Positions 1-5,385 of a stretch of DNA of 6,116 nt are shown piece by piece. The DNA comes from Elusimicrobiota bacterium (GTDB taxonomy: Bacteria > Elusimicrobiota > Elusimicrobia > UBA1565 > UBA9628): NCBI GenBank assembly GCA_023249695.1, contig JAHFCD010000158.1, positions 1-6,116 of the forward strand, given 5' to 3'. The number at the start of each line of letters is the position of its first letter. The first letter of the stretch is position 1. The notes beneath the pieces were generated by a model. It had not been told where the DNA came from, did no database searches, and saw only the letters and a list, made by a program, of their open reading frames with translations. A program made the position numbers and the translations under genes.

Positions 1-455
1 CGTCCGAGGGTTTCCACGGAGCGGACGTTGTACGCGGACGCGGTCGACGGCACGCTTCGCGCGAATAGAAAGCCGGCCGGACGGCCCGCGGGCAGCAGCG
101 GCTCGTCCATCACGGCCATCTGCGCGGGTCCGGCGTAGGGATTGGCGACGTTGAGCCGCCGCAGGCCCTCCGGCGTCCAGCGCACGGTCAGGACCTCGGC
201 GGGGCCGAGGGCCAGGCCGCATTGGCCGAAGATCGAGGAAGCCTTGCCGAGCACGCCCTCGAGAAAGCCGGGGCCGTCCCAGCCCGAGCCCGCCTCGACG
301 ACGAGCGACAGCGGCGCGCTTTTCGGCGCGTTCGAGACCGGGATGAACGAGGCCGGCGCGATGACCCGCCGGCTCACGACCTCGAGCAGCGGCGGCTCAA
401 CGGCGCGGGCCGGCGCGGAAAACAGGACCGACGCGGTCAAGGCGGCGAGGATCAT
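1..455 (-). CDS. Exported protein of unknown function, N-terminal part (runs off left edge)
   Basis: The reverse strand is open from an ATG at 455-453 to the window edge, giving 151 codons without a stop; the 3' end lies outside. An in-frame TGA sits about 11 codons upstream with no other start between, so this ATG is the best start. A GGAG lies about 12 nt upstream of it, a loose ribosome-site spacing. Residues 1-18 (MILAALTASVLFSAPARA) look like a short signal peptide ending in an AxA cleavage site, though no positive charge precedes the hydrophobic part. The mature protein is therefore probably periplasmic or extracellular. Residues 50-58 (SLVVEAGSG) and 76-81 (FGQCGL) are the most distinctive stretches. 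A single Cys (C79) is visible. The FGQCGL segment recalls the region ahead of the zinc site in some secreted metzincin-like proteases, but no HExxH is present in the visible part, so function stays unassigned. The gene is divergent from the 4HB sensor gene. Confidence 0.72.
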   Translation of the reverse strand, partial: MILAALTASVLFSAPARAVEPPLLEVVSRRVIAPASFIPVSNAPKSAPLSLVVEAGSGWDGPGFLEGVLGKASSIFGQCGLALGPAEVLTVRWTPEGLRRLNVANPYAGPAQMAVMDEPLLPAGRPAGFLFARSVPSTASAYNVRSVETLG

Positions 456-517
456 CGGCTTATTGTACTCCGGCCGCGGGAATAATCAAGGGCCGCTCGT
501 CCCCGGGTCCGCCTGCC

Positions 518-534
518 ATTGACGTCGAATGACG
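518..534 (+). repeat. Short direct repeat inside the promoter (possible regulator site)
   Basis: ATTGACG (518-524) and AATGACG (528-534) repeat with a 10-bp period, one helical turn. The first copy contains the -35 box and the second lies in the spacer. A regulator binding here would compete directly with RNA polymerase. The repeat is seen in the sequence; a regulatory role is inference. Confidence 0.3.
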
Positions 535-547
535 GAGGTATTATAAT
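519..547 (+). promoter_or_regulatory. Near-consensus sigma70-type promoter for the rightward genes
   Basis: TTGACG at 519-524 (5 of 6 match to the TTGACA -35 consensus) and a perfect TATAAT at 542-547 are separated by exactly 17 nt. Transcription would be predicted to start near 554, about 50 nt before the 4HB sensor ATG. This is the only strong promoter visible in the window, and it probably drives 604-1448. It may also drive the FIST-cyclase gene, since no terminator or second promoter is evident before 1506. Confidence 0.7.
540..545 (-). promoter_or_regulatory. Possible divergent -10 box for the exported-protein gene
   Basis: Bases 540-547 read ATTATAAT, a palindrome, so a perfect TATAAT also occurs on the minus strand at 545-540, overlapping the plus-strand -10. 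No good -35 hexamer lies 16-18 nt upstream on the minus strand; the best is TTAATC with a 15-nt spacer. A leftward start near 533 would leave a leader of about 78 nt before the ATG at 455. The site is plausible as part of a symmetric bidirectional promoter, but weaker than the rightward one. Confidence 0.35.
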
Positions 548-549
548 AT

Positions 550-571
550 ATGTAATCTATGATTAATGTAA
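550..571 (+). promoter_or_regulatory. Candidate operator over the predicted transcription start
   Basis: A perfect inverted repeat TAATC-TAT-GATTA covers 553-565, across the expected transcription start. It is bracketed by two copies of ATGTAA (550-555 and 566-571) spaced 16 bp apart. The position just downstream of the -10 box suits a repressor site. The region is AT-rich, so chance repeats are more likely than elsewhere in the window. Confidence 0.3.
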
Positions 572-589
572 AAAATTATTAGATTTTTT
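570..589 (+). other. AT-only hairpin in the predicted 5' leader
   Basis: AAAAAAT (570-576) pairs with ATTTTTT (583-589) around a 6-nt loop, giving a 7-bp all-A/T stem just upstream of the ribosome-binding site. It would be weak in RNA. On the minus strand it lies upstream of the leftward -10 and could act as an UP-like or bent-DNA element. It lacks a GC stem and is not a terminator. Confidence 0.3.
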
Positions 590-595
590 TCGCGC

Positions 596-601
596 GGAGG
601 G
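596..601 (+). promoter_or_regulatory. Shine-Dalgarno GGAGGG for the 4HB sensor, unusually close to the ATG
   Basis: GGAGGG at 596-601 is a strong ribosome site but lies only 2 nt before the ATG at 604. An in-frame CTG at 607 would have 5-nt spacing, and the in-frame ATG at 622 would have 20 nt. The true start among these is therefore unsettled; 604 is kept because ATG is far more common than CTG. Confidence 0.55.
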
Positions 602-603
602 AT

Positions 604-1257
604 ATGCTGAGTGGAACTCGGATGCGCAGCGCGTATCTGCATTTGACGATCTTGATCGGCTGCGGATGTCTGGCGATCGCGGGCATTGGGCAATACGGAG
701 TCGGCCGGATCAACCGCATGGTCGGCGGCATGTACGATAATAGTCTCCTTCCTTTTTCGGATCTCGTCGGCTTCAAAGTGAGCTTGTTCAAGGCGCGGAT
801 GCTGCTTGTGACCATGATCAACGAGGAAGACGTGCAAAAACGGAGACGGCTTCACGAACAGATCAAGGATGTGAGCCGGCAGGTGGACGCCGCCGTTGCG
901 CGCGGCCTCTCGACGGAAGCGTACGGCGCGCGCGGAGAGGAGACCTTCCGTTCCTTCTCGGCCGTGTGGAGCGAATTCAAGACGGTGCGGGAGACTCAGC
1001 TGATCCCGGCGCTCCTTCAAGGCAGAAAAAAAGAGGCGATCGTCTTGGCGTTGGGCCCTCAAGCGTTGCGTTTCGATCTCATGACGAAGTACGCGAACGA
1101 TCTGATCCTGTCGGTGGGCAGACAGGCCGCTGTCGATCGGGCTAAGGCGAACCGACGCGCCGCGACGGTTTCGCTTCTGCTTTGGCTTTTCGCATTTTCG
1201 AACATCGGGGCGCTCGTTCTGCTTTTCGTCAGGGTCGACCGCTTGATTGCCGCATGA
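604..1257 (+). CDS. Orphan 4HB (MCP-type) membrane sensor protein without HAMP or output domain
   Basis: This 217-aa protein has one membrane segment at about residues 11-29 and a second at about 188-209. The roughly 155 residues between them are largely helical, charged and probably extracytoplasmic. The N-terminal part, with a Gly/Ile-rich turn after TM1 and a YDNSLLP motif at 44-50, matches the four-helix-bundle ligand-binding domain of methyl-accepting chemotaxis proteins and some histidine kinases (4HB_MCP type). In those proteins TM2 leads into a HAMP linker and a signalling domain. Here the frame stops seven or eight residues after TM2 (VDRLIAA), with a second TGA soon after in the same frame, and no HAMP-like sequence follows in any forward frame. 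It is either a stand-alone sensor working through a partner or a truncated receptor. The start at 604 is uncertain (M7 at 622 is the alternative). Its stop overlaps the start of the next ORF. Base composition looks less GC-rich than that of the flanking genes. Confidence 0.75.
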   Translation: MLSGTRMRSAYLHLTILIGCGCLAIAGIGQYGVGRINRMVGGMYDNSLLPFSDLVGFKVSLFKARMLLVTMINEEDVQKRRRLHEQIKDVSRQVDAAVARGLSTEAYGARGEETFRSFSAVWSEFKTVRETQLIPALLQGRKKEAIVLALGPQALRFDLMTKYANDLILSVGRQAAVDRAKANRRAATVSLLLWLFAFSNIGALVLLFVRVDRLIAA

Positions 1258-1448
1258 TGACGGCCTTGTCCGGCTTGAACGCCGCGCGCGTGGACTATGT
1301 TATGATCGGCGTACCGGTGGTCAACCACTATGCAAAGGAGCCATCCTTCGTTTACTCGACGCTTGATTGCGATCTGCTCCTTCGCCCCGGCCCGGTCAAC
1401 CTCTTCCGCGCGCTGAAAGCCCTGCTTCGGGGCCGTCACCGTGCTTAA
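1254..1448 (+). pseudogene. Remnant of a nucleotidyltransferase-like gene (N-terminal about 64 residues)
   Basis: The ORF begins at ATG 1254 inside the ATGATGA that also holds the sensor stop codon, and ends at TAA 1446-1448, giving 64 residues. The pattern is that of the start of MNT/AbiEii-type nucleotidyltransferases: a helix LNAARVDY (8-15), a strand and turn VMIG (16-19), an acidic DCD pair (D38, D40) in the place of the metal-binding DxD, and PGPVNLFRALKAL (45-57), like the helix that follows it. The second Gly of the usual GG or GS turn is Val20. Family proteins are usually well over 100 residues, and the rest is missing here, so the ORF is probably a broken relic and not an active enzyme. 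No continuation resembling the family was found in the other frames up to 1505. No clear ribosome site precedes it, so if translated it would depend on coupling to the sensor gene. Family assignment rests on motif pattern only. Confidence 0.5.
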
Positions 1449-1458
1449 GCCGGGCGAA

Positions 1459-1509
1459 ATGCCCAAGATATCCGAGGCTCACTGCAAGACTCGCCCCGGT
1501 CTTATTTGA
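1459..1509 (+). other. Possible 16-codon leader ORF ahead of the cyclase gene
   Basis: Between the nucleotidyltransferase remnant and the FIST-cyclase gene, an ATG at 1459 opens a 16-codon frame ending at TGA 1507-1509. That stop overlaps the TTG start at 1506 (TTGA). The TTG has no Shine-Dalgarno, so re-initiation from this small frame could supply translation. A 5-bp hairpin, AAGAC (1486-1490) with GTCTT (1499-1503), ends 2 nt before the TTG. No good ribosome site precedes the ATG either. The frame may be chance or a scrap of a lost gene. Confidence 0.2.
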
Positions 1510-3500
1510 GGATAGGCATCGGTCTCGGCACCGGCAGGGACCCGGCCAAAGCGGCGCGTGACGCCGTGCGCCAAGCCAAGAAAGCCGTGCCGAATCCGTC
1601 GTTGGCGCTGGTGTTCGCCGGCGTCAAGCTTGATCAGAAAAAAGTCCACGCGGCGCTGTGCCGCGTCCTCGATCCCGCGATCCTGGTCGGCGGCTCCTCC
1701 TACGCCGAGATCACGCCCGCGGGCGTGAGCAAGAACTCGGTCGCGGTGCTCCTCCTTGATTACCCCAAGGCGGGCTTCGCCTTCGCGGGCTCGTGCATCG
1801 GCACGGACCCTGCCGGCGCCGGAGAGCGAATCGCCGACGAGCTGGGTCCGCCGCCCGACCGCTGCCAGCTCGGGCTCGTGATCTCCGGCGTCAGCGACGG
1901 GCGCGACGACCGCCTTCTGCGCAAGCTGCACGATCGCCTGCCGGGCATGCCGTTTTTCGGCGGCGTGCCCTCGGGGGATCACGACGCGGGCATGGAGAGC
2001 CCGCTGTTTTCCAAGGGCTGGCAGTACGTCGGCCCGAAGCTCGAGAACGAGGCCGCGAGCCTGACGATGATCGACCTGCCTTCCGAGGTCGGCCTCGGCT
2101 TCGGCTTCGAGCACGGCTGGTCGCCCGTCGGCCCGCTCGCGCGCGTGACCAAGGCCGACGGCGCGCGCGTCCTGGCGGTCGACGGCATCCCCGCGATCGA
2201 CTACTATCGCCAGTTCTTCGGCGCGGACGCCTCGCGCGAGGTGCTGCTGCGCTCGATCCAGCGCTTCGGCTTCGCGCTGCATCTCGAGGGGGAGCACGCC
2301 GGCAAGACCTTGATGAAGCTGCCGGTGCGCATGGATTTCAAGAAGGGCTGGATCGAGTACTATCCGCCGGAAGACCTGCAGGGCCGGCGCGTCCAGCTCA
2401 TCGCCGCGAGCCGCCAGGGCCTCATCGGCGGCGCGCGCGAAGCCGCGCGCCGCGCGCTCGGGGCGCTCAAGGGCCGCAAGCCCTCGCTTGTGATCGCCGT
2501 GTCCTGCTGCACGCGCTCCGCCTGGCTGAACAGCCGCATCGATCTCGAGATGGACGCGGCCCGCGAGGTGTTCGGCCGGAGCGTCCCGATCTTCGGGTTC
2601 TACTCGGGCGGGGAGCTGCTCCCGTTTTTGAGCAGCTTCGAGGAGGCTTCCGACGCCTCCTTGCCGTTCGGCGGCTCGTACTACCACACCACGACGGTCG
2701 GCTTCATGGCTTTGTCCGTGCCGGGGAAGGCGACGGTCTCGATGCCCAAGGACATGCCGGCCGCCTGCCGCGCCGCCCAAAGCGCGGAGCACATGCTCGC
2801 GCGCAGCGAGACCGCGATCGACGACACCGAGTCGTTCATGGCCAACCTGAGCCGCAAGAGCGTGTCGGACGCGGCCAAGCTGCGCCTGCAGACCGAGGTC
2901 ATCCGCCGCTACACGCCGCACAACGTGTGGAGCGCCGTCGGCGCGCGCGCGGCCAAGGGCGTCTACGAGCTTCCCGACGCCGCCTTCGACGGCGCGTTCC
3001 TGTTCATGGACGTGAAGGGCTTCACCTCCTACTCGGAGAAGCACGCGCCGCGCGAGGTCGTCGCGGCGCTCAACAAGATCCTGGGCCCGGCCGCGGACCT
3101 GATCCACGCGGGCGGCGGGTTCGTCGACAAGTTCGTCGGGGACTGCATCTTCGCCGCCTTCCGCCGCCCGGAGAAGGCCGTCGAGGCGGGTCGGCGCATT
3201 TTAGAGCTCGTCGCGCGCCTCGCGTCGGAGGGCGGGCCGTTCGAGGTGCGCATCGGCATCAACGCGGGCCGCGCGGTGCGCGCCAACGTCGGCTCGGGCG
3301 ACCGCCGCGAGTACACCTACATCGGCGACGCGGTCAACCTGGCCCAGCGCCTCGAGTCGAACGCCAAGCCGGGGACGATTCTGGTTTCCGCGTCGGTGTA
3401 CGCGCGCGTGAAGAAGAAGTGGCCCTGCCTCGCGCGCACGCGGCTGATGGTGAAGGGCAAGAAGAAGGCCGTCACCGCCTACGAGCTCGGCGGGCTTTAA
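1506..3500 (+). CDS. FIST-domain sensor fused to class III adenylate cyclase
   Basis: This 664-aa soluble protein has no signal peptide or membrane segment. Residues about 30-230 match the FIST N-terminal domain (VGGSSYAEITPAGV at 61-74; FFGGVPSGD at 150-158). Residues about 235-400 match the FIST C-terminal domain (SCCTRSAW at 333-340; FGFYSGGELLPF at 363-374). FIST modules are predicted small-ligand sensors, amino acids being proposed. A short linker (about 405-485) containing RYTPHNVW leads to the cyclase domain, about 492-664. All class III catalytic residues are visible: metal-binding D502 (MDVKGFT) and D546 (KFVGD), base-selecting K542 and D608 (YIGDAVN), and transition-state N611 and R615. 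The K/D pair indicates ATP, so the product should be cAMP. One chain can dimerise to form two active sites. The TTG start is chosen because family homology begins at RIGIGLGTG; the only other in-frame candidate after the previous stop is CTG 1482. No Shine-Dalgarno is seen. The stop overlaps that of the convergent permease gene. Confidence 0.9.
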   Translation: MRIGIGLGTGRDPAKAARDAVRQAKKAVPNPSLALVFAGVKLDQKKVHAALCRVLDPAILVGGSSYAEITPAGVSKNSVAVLLLDYPKAGFAFAGSCIGTDPAGAGERIADELGPPPDRCQLGLVISGVSDGRDDRLLRKLHDRLPGMPFFGGVPSGDHDAGMESPLFSKGWQYVGPKLENEAASLTMIDLPSEVGLGFGFEHGWSPVGPLARVTKADGARVLAVDGIPAIDYYRQFFGADASREVLLRSIQRFGFALHLEGEHAGKTLMKLPVRMDFKKGWIEYYPPEDLQGRRVQLIAASRQGLIGGAREAARRALGALKGRKPSLVIAVSCCTRSAWLNSRIDLEMDAAREVFGRSVPIFGFYSGGELLPFLSSFEEASDASLPFGGSYYHTTTVGFMALSVPGKATVSMPKDMPAACRAAQSAEHMLARSETAIDDTESFMANLSRKSVSDAAKLRLQTEVIRRYTPHNVWSAVGARAAKGVYELPDAAFDGAFLFMDVKGFTSYSEKHAPREVVAALNKILGPAADLIHAGGGFVDKFVGDCIFAAFRRPEKAVEAGRRILELVARLASEGGPFEVRIGINAGRAVRANVGSGDRREYTYIGDAVNLAQRLESNAKPGTILVSASVYARVKKKWPCLARTRLMVKGKKKAVTAYELGGL

Positions 3501-4360
3501 TCCTGCTCGGAGGAGTACGGGATGCCGTCCGCGGCCGGGGGCCGCGACTTGCCCGCGACGCCGGCCACGGCGGCCAAGGTCATCAGGTAGGGAAGCATCT
3601 GCACGAACTGGGTGGGGATGCTGACGCCGTAGGCCTGGAGGATGATCTGGAGCGACTCGGCGAGGCCGAAGAAGATCGCGGCGCCGGCGGCGCCGAGCGG
3701 CGTCCAGCGTCCGAGGATGACCGCCGCGAGCGCGATGTACCCGCGGCCGCCCGACATCCCGTCGGTGAACTGATGCTGCTCGAGCGCCAGCCAGGCGCCG
3801 CCGAGGCCCGCGAGCGCGCCGGACAGGAGGACGCCTTTGAAACGCATCGCGAGCACCGAGATCCCGAGGCTCTCCGCCGCCTTCGGGTGCTCGCCGACGG
3901 CGCGCAGGCGCAGGCCGAAGCGCGTGCGATAGACGGTCCAATGGCAGACGGCCGCGATGACGAAGAAGAGGACGAGGAAAGGGTCGAACGGGCCCCAGTC
4001 GCCGAGGCCTTCCACGCGCGCGGAGTTCGAGGTGGAGTGGAAGACGAGCTTGAGGATGAAGCGGCACAGGCCCGCGGCGAGGAAGTTGCAGGCGAGGCTC
4101 GACACGATCTGGTCCACGCGGTGACGAAGCGTGGCCCAGGCGTGGAGGCAGGACAGGAGCATGCCGGCGCCGATGCCGGCCAGGACGCCGAGCCATGGAT
4201 TGCCCGTCCAATACGCCGCGAGCGTCGCGCCGAGCGCTCCCGCGAGCAGAATGCCCTCGAGCGCGATGTTGACCACCCCGCCGAGCTCGGAAAAAGTTCC
4301 CGCGAGCGCGGCCAGGCCGTACGGTCCGGCGATCCTGAGAACTTGAATGAGGAAGGTCAT
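3497..4360 (-). CDS. ABC importer permease 2, nucleoside type (NupQ/YufQ-like)
   Basis: This 287-aa polytopic inner-membrane protein is the second permease subunit of a BmpA/Nup-type nucleoside importer, in the permease superfamily shared with ribose and branched-chain amino acid systems. Signature stretches are GGVVNIALEG at 27-36, the cytoplasmic coupling-loop sequence GLRLRAVGEHPKAAESLG at 149-166 that contacts the ATPase, and GMSGGRGYIALAAVILGRW at 201-219. About eight hydrophobic segments are visible and the length is normal for the family. The ATG at 4360 overlaps the permease 1 stop (ATGA), with only a weak purine-rich stretch upstream, so translation is probably coupled. The C-terminal tail (271-287) is polar. 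The stop at 3499-3497 overlaps the convergent cyclase stop. Substrate is inferred from family resemblance; other simple-sugar-like solutes are possible. Confidence 0.88.
   Translation of the reverse strand: MTFLIQVLRIAGPYGLAALAGTFSELGGVVNIALEGILLAGALGATLAAYWTGNPWLGVLAGIGAGMLLSCLHAWATLRHRVDQIVSSLACNFLAAGLCRFILKLVFHSTSNSARVEGLGDWGPFDPFLVLFFVIAAVCHWTVYRTRFGLRLRAVGEHPKAAESLGISVLAMRFKGVLLSGALAGLGGAWLALEQHQFTDGMSGGRGYIALAAVILGRWTPLGAAGAAIFFGLAESLQIILQAYGVSIPTQFVQMLPYLMTLAAVAGVAGKSRPPAADGIPYSSEQD
3530..3546. other. GC-only hairpin 30 nt past the cyclase stop, inside the permease gene
   Basis: CGCGGCC (3530-3536) pairs perfectly with GGCCGCG (3540-3546) around a GGG loop, a 7-bp all-GC stem. It lies just beyond the cyclase stop, in the last codons of the opposite-strand permease. 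Neither strand has a T-tract after it, so it is not a classical intrinsic terminator. It could stabilise the cyclase mRNA 3' end or cause pausing. In such GC-rich coding DNA it may be chance. Confidence 0.3.
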
Positions 4361-5385
4361 TTTTTCGTCTCGCCGCCGAGCTTGTTCTGCGCGATGACGA
4401 CGATCAGGATCGCCGCGGCCTGCAGAATGTCGAACATCTCGCGCGGGATCGTGCGGTTGAGCGTCAGCCCGGCCTGGGACATGAAGGCGAAGAGCAGCGC
4501 CGAGGGGATCACGCCGATCGGATTATTCTTGGCCACCAACGCGACCGCGATGCCGAGGAAGCCGGCGCCCGAGGCGAAGCCCTGCTCGAAGTAGTGCTTG
4601 TAGCCGAGCACGAAGTTGCTGCCCGCGAGGCCGGAGATCGCGCCCGAGGCGAGCATGACCTTGATCGTCGTCGCCGACACCTTGACGCCGCTGGTGCGCG
4701 CGGCGTCGGGGCTGACGCCGACCGCGCGCCACTCGAAGCCCGTCGGCGTGCGCCACAGGAAGTAGGCGATCGCGGCGGCGATAATGAAACTGAGCAGCAG
4801 CGACGCGTTGACCGGCGAGCCCTTGAACAGGCCGAACATCGTCTCGAAGCTCGGCAGGCCGGCGGCGGCGGGCAGCTCGGCGGTGTGGATCGTCTCGGGC
4901 TCGTGGAAATGCGCGGAGATCAGGTAGTTGGCCATCGCCATGGCTACGAAGTTCATCATCATCGTCGTGATGACCTCGTGGGCGCCGCGCTTGGCCTTGA
5001 GTACGGCGGGAACGACGGCCCAGGCGGCGCCGCCGGCGGCGGCCGTCGCGAGCATGAGGGGGATCAGGAGGATCGCGGGGAGTCCGGGAAACTTGAGGCC
5101 CACGAGGGTCATCGCGAAGGCGCCCGCGTACAGCTGGCCCTCGGCGCCGATGTTGAACAGGCCGCAGCGGAACGCGAGCGAGCAGGCCAGGCCGGTGAAG
5201 ATCAGCATCGTGGCCTTGTAGAACGTCTGGCCGAGGCCGTAGCCGTCGAAGACGACCTCGCTGAAGATGAGGCGGAACACCTCGACCGGGCTTTGCTTGA
5301 GCGCGAGCGTGCCGATCGTCAGCGCGAGCGCGAGGATGGCGATCGTGATCGCGACCCAGCGGGCCTCGCGCAGGACGGCCTTCAT
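4357..5385 (-). CDS. ABC importer permease 1, nucleoside type (NupP/YufP-like)
   Basis: This is a 342-aa polytopic inner-membrane protein, pairing with permease 2 to form the translocation path. Residues 7-30 form a first membrane segment. FNIGAEGQLYAGA at 77-89 is the hallmark of this permease type. GFEWRAVGVSPDAARTSG at 217-234 is the coupling loop for the ATPase, and GFLGIAVALVAKNNPIG at 275-291 is a conserved C-terminal stretch. The frame could be extended 22 codons upstream to 5451, but that extension is Arg/Asp-rich and lies inside the ATPase gene. The ATG at 5385 gives MKAVLREARW directly before the membrane segment and makes an ATGA overlap with the ATPase stop, so it is preferred. 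The 3' end overlaps permease 2 by the same ATGA arrangement. The length is normal for the family. Substrate by family is nucleosides; this was not tested here. Confidence 0.88.
   Translation of the reverse strand: MKAVLREARWVAITIAILALALTIGTLALKQSPVEVFRLIFSEVVFDGYGLGQTFYKATMLIFTGLACSLAFRCGLFNIGAEGQLYAGAFAMTLVGLKFPGLPAILLIPLMLATAAAGGAAWAVVPAVLKAKRGAHEVITTMMMNFVAMAMANYLISAHFHEPETIHTAELPAAAGLPSFETMFGLFKGSPVNASLLLSFIIAAAIAYFLWRTPTGFEWRAVGVSPDAARTSGVKVSATTIKVMLASGAISGLAGSNFVLGYKHYFEQGFASGAGFLGIAVALVAKNNPIGVIPSALLFAFMSQAGLTLNRTIPREMFDILQAAAILIVVIAQNKLGGETKK

Noticed and set aside
142..522. Plus-strand frames of 126 and 87 codons in the left end
   Set aside because: They are opposite a minus-strand frame with a signal peptide that stays open to the edge, and their composition is shadow-like.
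570..590. A/T hairpin followed by a T-run as an intrinsic terminator
   Set aside because: The stem has no G-C pairs, and it lies between a strong promoter and a ribosome site, where a terminator of this kind would not be stable enough to work.
541..1062. A 173-codon minus-strand frame opposite the 4HB sensor
   Set aside because: It has no domain pattern, and its start has no ribosome site. The plus-strand protein has a clear membrane and helical-bundle layout plus a promoter and ribosome site.
1479..3107. A 542-codon open frame on the minus strand opposite the cyclase gene
   Set aside because: Its composition is typical of an antisense shadow (Arg, Ala, Asp, His rich), with no domain match, while the plus strand carries a complete FIST-cyclase.
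3201..4211. A 336-codon minus-strand frame overlapping permease 2
   Set aside because: It is an Arg/Pro-rich shadow in a different frame of the same strand as a permease with clear family motifs.
1793..4594. A 933-codon open frame on the plus strand across the cyclase and both permease genes
   Set aside because: It is Arg/Ala/Gly-rich, has no recognisable domain, and crosses two well-supported genes in other frames or on the other strand. This is a by-product of high GC.
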